Positions 8,061-15,831 of a stretch of 64,000 nucleotides of DNA are shown here, piece by piece. Origin of the DNA: SVTX01 sp045602385. GTDB taxonomy: Bacteria; Bacillota; Clostridia; Oscillospirales; CAG-272. Made by a program: the position numbers and the translations under genes. The stretch is from positions 1 to 64,000 of the forward strand of contig JAZSBL010000010.1 in assembly GCA_045602385.1 (NCBI GenBank), read 5' to 3'. The number at the start of each line of letters is the position of its first letter. Position 1 is the first letter of the stretch. The notes beneath the pieces were generated by a model that did not search any database, was not told the origin of the DNA, and was given only the letters and a program-made list of their open reading frames with translations.

Positions 8061-8089
8061 ATTTTATCATACATTTTTTAAAATGTCTA
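8061..8089 (-). promoter_or_regulatory. Promoter of rubrerythrin
   Basis: On the minus strand: TAGACA (8084-8089), 17 nt ending in TATGA, TAAAAT (8061-8066). Confidence 0.7.
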
Positions 8090-8130
8090 TATCTTTTTCA
8101 TTTTTTTTTTGATAGTTGTAAAAAATAAAT

Positions 8131-8159
8131 AAAAGTCGCCGGGATACCCGACGACTTTT
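8131..8159 (-). terminator. Terminator of the rpsF-ssb-rpsR operon
   Basis: AAAAGTCG-CGGG / CCCG-CGACTTTT stem. On the minus strand it is followed by a T-rich run, 12 nt after the rpsR stop. Confidence 0.88.
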
Positions 8160-8170
8160 ATTATCACATA

Positions 8171-8425
8171 TTAGTCTGCGATGTAAGGAAGAAGTGCTAC
8201 CTGACGAGCTCTCTTGATTGCTGTGTTGAGCTCTCTCTGGTGTACTGCACATGCTCCCGAAACTCTTCTGGGAAGAATTTTGCCGCGCTCGCTGATGAAC
8301 TTGCGAAGCTTTGCAGAATCCTTGTAATCGATAAAGGAAACCTTATCAGCGCAGAAGATACATACTTTCTTTCTCTTTGCACGCATTGCAGGGCGTGCAG
8401 GACGAGTGTTCTCTGTTCTCTCCAT
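8171..8425 (-). CDS. rpsR: Ribosomal protein bS18
   Basis: 84 residues. Small-subunit protein that binds as a heterodimer with S6. CIFC near the start and CAVH further on suggest the zinc-binding (C+) form. It is the last gene of the rpsF-ssb-rpsR operon, the standard order in Bacillota. GGAGG precedes the start. Confidence 0.97.
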   Translation of the reverse strand: MERTENTRPARPAMRAKRKKVCIFCADKVSFIDYKDSAKLRKFISERGKILPRRVSGACAVHQRELNTAIKRARQVALLPYIAD

Positions 8426-8472
8426 CTTATGAAATCCTCCAATAATTAATAATTAGTGACGACTCTGTCTTC

Positions 8473-8925
8473 TCAGAAAGGAAGATCGTCGTCGGTCTTT
8501 ATCTCCTCAAACTTGGGCGCGTTTGCCATGGGTGTAGAGAAAGCGGGTGCTGCAAAAGCATCGTCTCCACCTGCAAAGCCTGAGGACTCTGAACGGCTGT
8601 CAACAAACATAACCTCATCTGCAACGATGTCAGTTCTGTAGTGCTTTACGTTCTGCTGGTCTGTCCAGGTGCTGTTCTGAATAGTTCCTACTACACAAAT
8701 GGAAGAACCCTTCTTGAAGTAACGGGATACAAACTCTGCGGTCTGTCTCCATGCGGTTACGTTAAAGAAATCGGTCTCGCTCTGCTGTGTAGCGTTCTTG
8801 GAAAAACGGCGGTTTACAGCCACGCTAAAGGAAACAACAGCGATGCCGCTCTGTGTCTGCTTGAGCTCGGGATCCGCGGTAAGTCTACCACCAAGAATGA
8901 CCTTGTTAAAGTTAAAGTTTGCCAT
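8473..8925 (-). CDS. ssb: Single-stranded DNA-binding protein
   Basis: 150 residues. An OB-fold fills residues 1-105 (NKVILGGRLTADPE start). A flexible linker leads to the acidic tail DDDLPF, which recruits repair and replication partners. It coats ssDNA in replication and recombination. It sits between rpsF (21-nt gap) and rpsR (47-nt gap) in one operon; AGGAG precedes the ATG. Confidence 0.97.
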   Translation of the reverse strand: MANFNFNKVILGGRLTADPELKQTQSGIAVVSFSVAVNRRFSKNATQQSETDFFNVTAWRQTAEFVSRYFKKGSSICVVGTIQNSTWTDQQNVKHYRTDIVADEVMFVDSRSESSGFAGGDDAFAAPAFSTPMANAPKFEEIKTDDDLPF

Positions 8926-8946
8926 AATTATTCTCCTAATTGAAAA

Positions 8947-9333
8947 TTACTCGGCGTCTGCTACTGTTTCTTCAACAGCTACTGTCTCTTCAACTGCTTC
9001 TACAACAGGCTCCTCAACGACAGGTGCTGCTACGACCTCGTGGTCAAGCTTTACTGTCATGGAACGCATGATAGACTCATCGATATTGAAAAGACGGTCA
9101 AGCTCTGCAAGAAAATCAGGAGCGCACTTGTGAGTTACAACGGTGTAGTAACCCTCGGGCTTATCATTGATGAGATATGCAAGACGGCGCTTGCCCCACT
9201 GATTTACCGAGATCACCTCTCCGTTGGAAGCTATCAAGCCTGTGAACTTTGCAACAGTTGCCTGTGTTGCCTCTTCACCGTTGGATACATCGGTGATGAA
9301 CAGAGTTTCATAAGTATTGAATACGTTTTCCAT
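8947..9333 (-). CDS. rpsF: Ribosomal protein bS6
   Basis: 128 residues. Ferredoxin-like S6 core (about 1-98) followed by an acidic, Val/Glu/Ala-rich repeat tail (about 100-128), longer than in many species. It binds S18 and 16S rRNA in the platform and often represses its own operon. It heads the operon; GGGAGG precedes the ATG. Confidence 0.96.
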   Translation of the reverse strand: MENVFNTYETLFITDVSNGEEATQATVAKFTGLIASNGEVISVNQWGKRRLAYLINDKPEGYYTVVTHKCAPDFLAELDRLFNIDESIMRSMTVKLDHEVVAAPVVEEPVVEAVEETVAVEETVADAE

Positions 9334-9345
9334 GTTTTATACCTC

Positions 9346-9428
9346 CCTATGGACTTTATATCGACCGTGCTGTGTCTTTTTTGCACGGTAGAGAGCCGGC
9401 TTTTGCATCTAAAGCCGTACCAAGACGA
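9346..9428 (-). promoter_or_regulatory. Structured leader of rpsF, candidate S6:S18 autoregulatory site
   Basis: The 5' leader has two hairpins: GGCTTT/AAAGCC, and ACCGTGC (minus strand) pairing with GCACGGT around an A-rich loop. Many bacteria carry an S6:S18-binding leader with a CCG element here; a CCG is present in the second stem, but I cannot confirm the match. Confidence 0.35.
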
Positions 9429-9429
9429 T

Positions 9430-9458
9430 ATTATATCATATAAATATTATATTGTCAA
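9430..9458 (-). promoter_or_regulatory. Promoter of rpsF-ssb-rpsR
   Basis: On the minus strand: TTGACA (9453-9458), 17 nt ending in TATGA, TATAAT (9430-9435). Perfect consensus plus extended -10. Confidence 0.88.
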
Positions 9459-9489
9459 CATTTATTACAAATAAATTGTAAACTTTTTA

Positions 9490-10083
9490 TTAAATCCCCA
9501 AAAAGCTCTTCGTGAATATCCAAATTCCTATCACAATTAGGATTACGCCGCCAAGAATTCCTGCCTTGCCCGCAAGCTTGGTGCCTGTCTTTTTACCGAA
9601 GAATACGCCTGTAAGGCAAATCATGAACGTCACAAGCGCGATTACAACTGCAGCAACGATCGCACCGAAAAGATTGTATGAAGTAAAATTGAGTCCTGCG
9701 GAGAGAGCGTCAATTGATGTTGCGATTCCCTGCACGATCAAAGCCCCAATAGTAAGCGATGTGCATCCGCATTCGCATTCACAGTCCTTGTTCTTGATTC
9801 CCTCGTAAAGCATCTTACCGCCGATAAATCCGAGCAACGCAAGCGCTATCCACGGAATGAATACCTTAAATGCCTCGAAATACGAAAGCACGGTGGTTAT
9901 AAGCACCCAGCCAAGGAAAGGCATTAATGCCTGAAAAAACGCGAAAAGTCCCGCTATCGTGCACATCTTGCGCATTTTCATACAAGGCTCGTTAAGTCCG
10001 TTTGCAAGAGATACCGAGAATGCATCTATCGCAAGCGCAACGCCCAGAAGTATATTCTCGGCAAAAAACATAAAGTCGAACAT
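9490..10083 (-). CDS. mntP: Manganese efflux pump MntP
   Basis: 197 residues, six predicted membrane segments. It exports Mn(II) across the cytoplasmic membrane. Two family repeats are seen, each with an Asp in a membrane segment: ALAIDAFSVSLANGL and ATSIDALSAGL. A cytoplasmic loop carries DCECECGC, a Cys-rich stretch that might bind metal. AAAGGAG precedes the start. The gene stands alone behind a probable manganese riboswitch, which strongly supports the function. Confidence 0.92.
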   Translation of the reverse strand: MFDFMFFAENILLGVALAIDAFSVSLANGLNEPCMKMRKMCTIAGLFAFFQALMPFLGWVLITTVLSYFEAFKVFIPWIALALLGFIGGKMLYEGIKNKDCECECGCTSLTIGALIVQGIATSIDALSAGLNFTSYNLFGAIVAAVVIALVTFMICLTGVFFGKKTGTKLAGKAGILGGVILIVIGIWIFTKSFLGI

Positions 10084-10110
10084 TTAAAAGCTCCTTTAAA
10101 TTAAAAAATC

Positions 10111-10128
10111 CGGTATGCAGTCATACCG
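10111..10128 (-). terminator. Second terminator-like hairpin in the mntP leader
   Basis: CGGTATG / CATACCG hairpin. On the minus strand it is followed by GATTTTTTAATTT, and it ends about 28 nt before the mntP start codon. It stands in tandem with the hairpin at 10151-10183. Confidence 0.6.
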
Positions 10129-10150
10129 AAGTCAAAACAAAAAATAAAAA

Positions 10151-10183
10151 GACTCCATGCACGGCAAAAACCCTGCATGAGTC
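10151..10183 (-). terminator. Riboswitch expression-platform terminator of mntP
   Basis: On the minus strand GACTC-ATGCA pairs with TGCAT-GAGTC around a G/T-rich loop, then TTTTTATTTT follows. It lies directly after the aptamer and before the coding region, as expected for transcriptional control. Confidence 0.8.
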
Positions 10184-10184
10184 T

Positions 10185-10267
10185 CGTGTATTAAAGCAAG
10201 CCAGACCAAATATTCAGGTCAGTATGTTGACTTGCTCCGCAAAGTGCGGTCACTACTCCCTCACACG
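10185..10267 (-). ncRNA. Probable yybP-ykoY manganese riboswitch
   Basis: The leader RNA begins near the predicted transcription start. CGTGT (10263-10267) pairs with ACACG (10185-10189) as P1. GGGAGTAG follows P1, as in the yybP-ykoY consensus, then CCGCA/TGCGG, then GCAAG/CTTGC enclosing GTCAACATACTGACC and GGTC. The family senses Mn(II) and commonly precedes mntP, so gene context agrees. I assigned it from memory of the consensus; a covariance-model search would settle it. Confidence 0.72.
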
Positions 10268-10273
10268 ACCACT

Positions 10274-10302
10274 ATTCTATCATTTCTTTTCATTTTTGTC
10301 AA
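10274..10302 (-). promoter_or_regulatory. Promoter of mntP
   Basis: On the minus strand: TTGACA (10297-10302), 17 nt ending in ATGA, TAGAAT (10274-10279). The start point expected from it falls at the first base of the riboswitch. Confidence 0.82.
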
Positions 10303-10342
10303 TACTTTTTCTTAAATAAAACAAATTTTATACATTTCTCGA

Positions 10343-10371
10343 TTGACTTATACTCTAATATATGATAAAAT
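10343..10371 (+). promoter_or_regulatory. Promoter of the thyX-like gene
   Basis: TTGACT (10343-10348), 17 nt ending in TATGA, TAAAAT (10366-10371). Confidence 0.75.
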
Positions 10372-10417
10372 CATATTAGTACAATTTTTATCGTTTATTG
10401 AAAGGTAGGACAACACC

Positions 10418-10954
10418 ATGGACTTCAAGGTAGAACTTCTTAAATATCCCACCGAGGAGGATTGGATGCTGACTAAGCTCTGCACCCTCAATACAGTCGG
10501 TAAAACAAGCACAAAGCTCCCGACCGCTGAGTGGAGACACAAGCTACTTCTCTCCGAGCATAGCCCTATCCGCACTCTCAATTTCTGTATCAAGATGTCT
10601 GTTCCCTATTACGTGTCTGTTCACTTCTGCCGTCACTTTATCGGCGTTACACATTTCGTACAGAGCCAGAGAAATGACCGTCAGGACAACTACGACAGAA
10701 CAAAGGCGCCTCAGGACTCGCCCGTATCTCATATGATGTACATAAACGCGCAGGAGCTTATGTTTATGGCTCGCCGTCGTCTTTGCATGCAGGCAGACCC
10801 TGCTACCAGAGCCGTTATGGAGGAGATTAAGCGACTTGTGGAGGAGCAGTGCCCCGAATTCGTTGGTACTCTTGAGCCTATGTGCTCCTACCGCGGAGGC
10901 AGATGCACTGAGTTTACTCCTTGCGGACTTAACAAGAAATATATTGCGAAATAA
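10418..10954 (+). CDS. ThyX-like FAD-dependent thymidylate synthase, short form
   Basis: 178 residues, against about 220-250 for classical ThyX. The family makes dTMP from dUMP using FAD and methylenetetrahydrofolate. The ThyX signature RHRx7S is replaced by RHFIGVTHFVQSQR: the first Arg-His and the Ser-Gln-Arg are kept but the third residue is Phe. QRNDRQDNYDR and RRRLCMQADPATR follow. The C-terminal part is Cys-rich (CSYRGGRCTEFTPCG). It may be a real but divergent enzyme or a related flavoprotein. GAAAGG precedes the ATG; the gene stands alone. Confidence 0.7.
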   Translation: MDFKVELLKYPTEEDWMLTKLCTLNTVGKTSTKLPTAEWRHKLLLSEHSPIRTLNFCIKMSVPYYVSVHFCRHFIGVTHFVQSQRNDRQDNYDRTKAPQDSPVSHMMYINAQELMFMARRRLCMQADPATRAVMEEIKRLVEEQCPEFVGTLEPMCSYRGGRCTEFTPCGLNKKYIAK

Positions 10955-10964
10955 ATGTTGTATC

Positions 10965-11000
10965 AAAGAACACGGCGCACGAATGTGCCTCCTGTTCTTT
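10965..11000. terminator. Bidirectional terminator between convergent genes
   Basis: AAAGAACA / TGTTCTTT with an inner GGCGCAC / GTGCC stem separates the thyX-like gene (+) from cyuA (-). Confidence 0.75.
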
Positions 11001-11002
11001 AT

Positions 11003-12274
11003 TTAACAACCTGTCATGATCTCTATGATCTTCTTGTCGGTCTCCCTCATTCCCTCTCTGCCGAGGGCGTAGATATTACGTATAGTGTTTTCAACTCCCT
11101 TTACGACTAGTCCCTCGCCGCCGTAGAACTGACAACCGTCGCAATACATTTCGTATCCCATTATGCCGGCGTCGACAGACATGGATATCTTTGCGGCACA
11201 CGATGCCTTCGCTCCGTCGCAGATTATTCCACTCGAAATTGCAAGTGCGTTTACTATGGTGTGGTTAACTGCGCTGAGCTCGCCTGAAAGCATATAAGCT
11301 ATTCCCGCTCCCGCGCCTGCGCCTGCGCTCACCGCGCCGCAATACGCGGAAAGTCTGCCTATGCCGCTCTTCAAATGAAGCGTGATAAGATTTGAAAGCA
11401 CGAGCGCGCGGTAAAGCTCTTCCTCGCTCTTGTTATAATGCTCTGCGTATGTAATTACCGGAAGGCTTGCAGTCATTCCCTGATTTCCGCTTCCGGAACA
11501 TATAACGACCGGCATGTCGCATCCGCCCATTCTCGCATCCGAGCCTGCAGCTGCCGCCGCACACGCGAGTGTACGGATATCGCTACCTCTGTTGCGCAGA
11601 AGCTTTCCGATCCTTGCTCCGTAATTATTTTCAATGCCCTCTTTCGAGATGGCGGTATTGTATTCTATCTGTCTTGCTATTATTTCCTTGACGTCGGAAA
11701 TTTCAACGGTGTTGGCAAAATCGAATATATCACACACGGTAAGAATATCCTCTGCCTCGATTTCCTCTGTGCTATCCTTTTTCTTATCCACGAAAATACA
11801 TTTGCCGTTATTGATTATTTCAACTATATTGGTATGCTCGTCCTCTATATGCACCGACACCGAGCCCTTGTCGTCGCTTACGGTAACAACAATGTCAAGT
11901 ATATGCTCACTTTCAAGCGGTGATACCGCTATCTCAAGCTCCGCCATTCTGCGCTCCAGCGCTTCCTCCTCATCCTTTGTAACAGAGGATATTACCTCAA
12001 GCTCACGGCTTGAGTCGCCGTAGAATATTCCTACCGCGGCGGCTGCCTCAAGCCCTCTCATTCCGCCCGAGTGAGGAACGATAACGCTTTTGACATTCTT
12101 GATTATATTTCCGCTTGCCTGGATATGCACTCCTCTTGGTATACGTCCGAGCTCTTCCCTCGCCTTAGCGGCGCAAAATGCCACGGCGATAGGCTCTGTG
12201 CATCCCATTGCGGGAACAAGCTCACGCGTAAGTATTTCTACGTACGATTTATATATCTGCGAAGTTCTGTCCAT
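11003..12274 (-). CDS. cyuA: CyuA/UPF0597-family L-cysteine desulfidase-like enzyme
   Basis: 423 residues. The family is related to the alpha subunit of iron-sulfur L-serine dehydratases; characterised members split L-cysteine into pyruvate, ammonia and sulfide. Conserved MGCTEPIA near residue 25 and CDGAKASCAAKI near 350 supply cysteines thought to bind the 4Fe-4S cluster. GSGNQGMTASLP (about 260) is typical. Annotation as a generic serine dehydratase alpha subunit is a less specific alternative. It has its own promoter; GAGAGG precedes the ATG. Confidence 0.8.
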   Translation of the reverse strand: MDRTSQIYKSYVEILTRELVPAMGCTEPIAVAFCAAKAREELGRIPRGVHIQASGNIIKNVKSVIVPHSGGMRGLEAAAAVGIFYGDSSRELEVISSVTKDEEEALERRMAELEIAVSPLESEHILDIVVTVSDDKGSVSVHIEDEHTNIVEIINNGKCIFVDKKKDSTEEIEAEDILTVCDIFDFANTVEISDVKEIIARQIEYNTAISKEGIENNYGARIGKLLRNRGSDIRTLACAAAAAGSDARMGGCDMPVVICSGSGNQGMTASLPVITYAEHYNKSEEELYRALVLSNLITLHLKSGIGRLSAYCGAVSAGAGAGAGIAYMLSGELSAVNHTIVNALAISSGIICDGAKASCAAKISMSVDAGIMGYEMYCDGCQFYGGEGLVVKGVENTIRNIYALGREGMRETDKKIIEIMTGC

Positions 12275-12306
12275 TGTTACCTCTCAAAGCTCTGAAATAC
12301 AAGGAT

Positions 12307-12335
12307 ATTATACTAAAAAAGATAGTATTTGTCAA
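12307..12335 (-). promoter_or_regulatory. Promoter of cyuA
   Basis: On the minus strand: TTGACA (12330-12335), 17 nt, TATAAT (12307-12312). Confidence 0.85.
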
Positions 12336-12353
12336 GGAATTTTAAGCTTACAT

Positions 12354-12383
12354 TTGACAAATCTGCTCGTGCCGTGATATAAT
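12354..12383 (+). promoter_or_regulatory. Promoter of yccF
   Basis: TTGACA (12354-12359), 18 nt ending in GTGA, TATAAT (12378-12383). Divergent from the cyuA promoter. Confidence 0.85.
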
Positions 12384-12413
12384 TATACTGTAAGAACGGC
12401 AAGGAGGATACAT

Positions 12414-12770
12414 ATGAAGATTTTATCAAACATTATCTGGTTTATTTTCGGCGGGCTTTGGCTTTTTTTAGCATGGAGCATACTCGGTCTGCTTCTGTGC
12501 ATCACAATAGTCGGTATCCCCTTTGGAACACAGTGCTTTAAGCTGGCATCGATTTCTGCCATGCCATACGGAAGAAATGTTACTCTCCGATACGACAAGC
12601 ATCCGATAGCCAACATTCTATGGGTGGTCTTTTTCGGTTGGGAGCTGGCAATCGCGCATCTGTTCTTTGGACTCCTTTGCTGTCTGACAATAATAGGCAT
12701 CCCACGCGGACTGCAATGCTTTAAAATAACCAAGCTTGCTCTTTTCCCCTTTGGAGCTAAGATACAATAA
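12414..12770 (+). CDS. yccF: YccF-domain membrane protein
   Basis: 118 residues. Two tandem YccF repeats, each a membrane hairpin followed by TIVGIPFGTQCFKLA and TIIGIPRGLQCFKIT. About four hydrophobic segments. It is an inner-membrane protein of unknown role. AAGGAGG precedes the ATG; promoter and terminator show a single-gene unit. Confidence 0.9.
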   Translation: MKILSNIIWFIFGGLWLFLAWSILGLLLCITIVGIPFGTQCFKLASISAMPYGRNVTLRYDKHPIANILWVVFFGWELAIAHLFFGLLCCLTIIGIPRGLQCFKITKLALFPFGAKIQ

Positions 12771-12776
12771 CAATTG

Positions 12777-12805
12777 AAAACGGTGCGATATCGTCGCACC
12801 GTTTT
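12777..12805. terminator. Bidirectional terminator between yccF and guaB
   Basis: AAAACGGTGCGA / TCGCACCGTTTT stem with T-runs on both strands, between convergent genes. Confidence 0.92.
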
Positions 12806-12812
12806 TTTTATT

Positions 12813-14315
12813 TTATTTAACAGTCGTTTTATCCTTCTGGATTACGTCGTGGGCGCCGCCCTCAACGATGCTTGTCGCACTTACAAGAGTAAGCGTTGCC
12901 TTCTCCTGAAGCTCGGGAATAGTCAACGCGCCGCAGTTGCACATTGTAGACTTGACCTTGGCAAGCGTCATAGCGACGTTGTCCTTAAGGCTTCCCGCGT
13001 AAGGAACGTAAGAGTCAACACCCTCCTCGAACGAGAGCTTCTTGTCTCCTCCAAGGTCGTATCTCTGCCAGTTTCTTGCGCGTGCAGAGCCCTCGCCCCA
13101 ATATTCCTTATAGTAGGTTCCTCCGATGCTAACCTTGTTGGAGGGAGATTCATCAAAGCGCGCGAAATATCTTCCAAGCATTACGAAATCCGCGCCCATT
13201 GCCAAGGAAAGTGTGATATGGTGGTCGTATACGATACCGCCGTCGGAGCATACGGGAACGTAAATTCCTGTCTCCTCAAAGTATCTGTCTCTCTCGGCAC
13301 ACACCTCGATAAGAGCAGTTGCCTGTCCTCTACCGATACCCTTGGTCTCACGGGTAATACAGATAGAGCCTCCGCCGATACCGACCTTGATAAAGTCTGC
13401 TCCGCAGTCAGCGAGGAATCTAAATCCTGCCGCGTCTACTACGTTACCTGCGCCGATCTTGACCGTGTCGCCGTATCTCTCTCTTACCCAAGAGATAGTT
13501 CTCTGCTGCCACTCCGAAAAGCCCTCCGAGGAGTCAATACATACAACGTCAACGCCTGCCTCTACAAGCGCGGGAATTCTCTCCGCGTAGTCACGGGTAT
13601 TGATTCCTGCGCCTACTACGTATCTCTTCTGAGCATCGAGAAGCTCATTGGGATTGTTCTTGTGTGAGGTGTAGTCCTTGCGGAATACGAAATAACGGAG
13701 TCTCTGCTCTTCATCTATAATGGGAAGGCTGTTAAGCTTGTGATCCCATATAATATCGTTTGCTTCCTTAAGTGTCGTTCCCTCTTTTGCCACTACGAGC
13801 TTTTCAAAGGGAGTCATAAAGGTCTCGACCTTTGTATCAACGCTCATGCGGCTTACACGGTAATCTCTGCCGGTGACTATACCGAGAAGCTTTCCGTCCG
13901 CAGTTCCGTCAGAGGTAACAGCCACGGTGGAGTGTCCTGTCTTTTCCTTGAGCGCGATTATATCCGCAAGTGTCGCGTCGGGACGGACGTTGGAATCGCT
14001 TGTAACAAATCCTGCCTTATGGTCCTTTGCTCTCTTAACCATAGCAGCCTGATCCTCTATTGTCTGTGAACCGTAAATAAAGGATACGCCGCCCTCCTTT
14101 GCAAGAGCAACCGCCAGCTTGTCACCCGATACAGCCTGCATGATAGCAGATACCATAGGAATATTCATGGTGATCGCGGACTCCTCGCCCTTCTTGAATC
14201 TTACAAGGGGTGTCTTTAGGCTTACGTTTGCGGGTACGCATTCACTTGACGAATAGCCGGGGATAAGGAGATACTCGTTAAATGTGTGTGAGGGCTCATT
14301 AATAAACTTTGCCAT
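12813..14315 (-). CDS. guaB: IMP dehydrogenase, Tritrichomonas-type
   Basis: 500 residues. It oxidises IMP to XMP, the committed step of GMP synthesis. A TIM barrel is interrupted by a CBS pair at about 105-215. Catalytic Cys319 lies in GGGSICITRE; Asp261 in IDSSEGFSEW, Thr321, and the flap Arg418-Tyr419 (NWQRYD) are all present. These numbers and loop sequences coincide with the well-studied Tritrichomonas foetus enzyme, not with common bacterial GuaB, which has an AHGHS loop and shorter numbering. AAAAGGAG precedes the ATG. It lies 23 nt after glyA and is probably co-transcribed with it. Confidence 0.95.
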   Translation of the reverse strand: MAKFINEPSHTFNEYLLIPGYSSSECVPANVSLKTPLVRFKKGEESAITMNIPMVSAIMQAVSGDKLAVALAKEGGVSFIYGSQTIEDQAAMVKRAKDHKAGFVTSDSNVRPDATLADIIALKEKTGHSTVAVTSDGTADGKLLGIVTGRDYRVSRMSVDTKVETFMTPFEKLVVAKEGTTLKEANDIIWDHKLNSLPIIDEEQRLRYFVFRKDYTSHKNNPNELLDAQKRYVVGAGINTRDYAERIPALVEAGVDVVCIDSSEGFSEWQQRTISWVRERYGDTVKIGAGNVVDAAGFRFLADCGADFIKVGIGGGSICITRETKGIGRGQATALIEVCAERDRYFEETGIYVPVCSDGGIVYDHHITLSLAMGADFVMLGRYFARFDESPSNKVSIGGTYYKEYWGEGSARARNWQRYDLGGDKKLSFEEGVDSYVPYAGSLKDNVAMTLAKVKSTMCNCGALTIPELQEKATLTLVSATSIVEGGAHDVIQKDKTTVK

Positions 14316-14338
14316 GTAATTAAACTCCTTTTATAAGA

Positions 14339-15577
14339 TTAGTTGTATATGGGATATTTCTCGCAAAGCGCAATTACTTCGCGTGTGATCTCTTCTTTAC
14401 TTGCCTCAAAATCGGTTGCAACTCGCTTCATCCACTTCGCGATGAGCTTCATCTCCTCCTCGCCGAATCCGCGAGAGGTAACTGCGGGTGTTCCTACGCG
14501 AAGTCCGCTCGTTACAAACGGCTTTTCGGGGTCGTTTGGGATAGCGTTCTTGTTTGCGGTGATATGAACCTCGTCAAGTCGCTTTTCCATTTCCTTTCCC
14601 GTTACGCCGAAGGGACGAAGGTCGATAAGCATCAAATGATTGTCGGTATCTCCCGACACGATTCTGAAGCCTTCCTCCTTGAGAGCTTCGCAAAGCACCT
14701 TTGCGTTCTTGACAAGCTGCTCCTGATATGCTCTGAACTCAGGCTGAAGCGCCTCGCCGAGTGCAACCGCCTTAGCAGCAATAATGTGCATGAGAGGACC
14801 GCCCTGTGTACCCGGGAAAATTGCCTTGTCGATCTTTGCGGCAAGCTCCTCGCGGCAAAGGATCAAGCCTCCTCGAGGTCCGCGGAGAGTCTTGTGTGTC
14901 GTGGTCGTGACAACGTCCGCATAGGGCACCGGCGAGGGGTGGAGTCCCGCGGCAACAAGTCCTGCAATGTGCGCCATGTCAACCATAAGGTATGCGCCGA
15001 CTTCTTTTGCGATATTGCTCATCTTCTCAAAATCAATAGTTCTGGAATAAGCGCTTGCGCCCGCAATGATCATCTTGGGCTTGCACTCAAGCGCTGCTTC
15101 TCTTATTGATTCATAGTCAAGCATCTCGCTTTCATCCGAAACGCTATAAGGAACTATATTGAAATATTTACCCGAAATGTTTACAGGGGAGCCGTGAGAA
15201 AGGTGTCCGCCGTGAGCCAAATTAAGACCCATCACGGTGTCACCGGGCTGCAGAAGTGCAAAAAATACCGCGAGATTCGCAGAAGCGCCGCTGTGAGGCT
15301 GGACATTTGCGTGCTCTGCTCCAAAAAGCTTCTTTGCACGCTCGCGCGCGATATTCTCTACGATATCGACACACTGACATCCGCCGTAGTAACGCTTACC
15401 GGGAAATCCCTCGGCATACTTATTAGTAAGCACCGTTCCTGCGGCAAGAAGCACCGCCTTTGAAACGATGTTCTCGGACGCGATAAGCTCAATATTGTGC
15501 TGCTGGCGCTCGAATTCAAGATTGCAGGCGTCATGCACCTCTTTGTCGTACAATGAAAGCTCGTCAAAAAAATTCAT
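14339..15577 (-). CDS. glyA: Serine hydroxymethyltransferase
   Basis: 412 residues from the chosen start. A PLP enzyme that converts serine and tetrahydrofolate to glycine and methylenetetrahydrofolate. LIASENIVS at the N-terminus and TTTHKTLRGPRGG, with the PLP-binding Lys, are diagnostic. The frame is open for 14 more codons, but AGAAAGGAAATACC precedes the ATG at 15577 and the family begins there. It supplies one-carbon units for purine and thymidylate synthesis, which fits linkage with guaB. Confidence 0.96.
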   Translation of the reverse strand: MNFFDELSLYDKEVHDACNLEFERQQHNIELIASENIVSKAVLLAAGTVLTNKYAEGFPGKRYYGGCQCVDIVENIARERAKKLFGAEHANVQPHSGASANLAVFFALLQPGDTVMGLNLAHGGHLSHGSPVNISGKYFNIVPYSVSDESEMLDYESIREAALECKPKMIIAGASAYSRTIDFEKMSNIAKEVGAYLMVDMAHIAGLVAAGLHPSPVPYADVVTTTTHKTLRGPRGGLILCREELAAKIDKAIFPGTQGGPLMHIIAAKAVALGEALQPEFRAYQEQLVKNAKVLCEALKEEGFRIVSGDTDNHLMLIDLRPFGVTGKEMEKRLDEVHITANKNAIPNDPEKPFVTSGLRVGTPAVTSRGFGEEEMKLIAKWMKRVATDFEASKEEITREVIALCEKYPIYN

Positions 15578-15643
15578 TTCGGTATTTCCTTTCTTTTTTG
15601 TTTTTGGGGTAACAGGCATTGACCTAAAAAATAATATTAATTA

Positions 15644-15672
15644 ATTATACTATAAAGCAAAATCATTGTCAA
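15644..15672 (-). promoter_or_regulatory. Promoter of glyA-guaB
   Basis: On the minus strand: TTGACA (15667-15672), 17 nt, TATAAT (15644-15649). Confidence 0.85.
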
Positions 15673-15831
15673 GCAGATAATGGGATTTTGGTAAAATTTG
15701 TCGTAATGCAATGAAAGACACAATTTCTTTTCCCGTCACTTGCTTTTTTGCACAAAGCGGCTTCTTTTTTGCATTATTTTATTATTCCCAAAATATCTTG
15801 TATGTAAGAACGAAAAGATGCAGAGGGGAAA

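Noticed and set aside
12383..12799. Open frame opposite yccF
   Set aside because: It is antisense to a clear membrane protein gene and includes the terminator palindrome.
15690..15831. Sporulation (sigma-E, -G or -K) promoter before the CwlD-like amidase
   Set aside because: The region is A/T-rich and several weak matches can be drawn; none is good enough to report.
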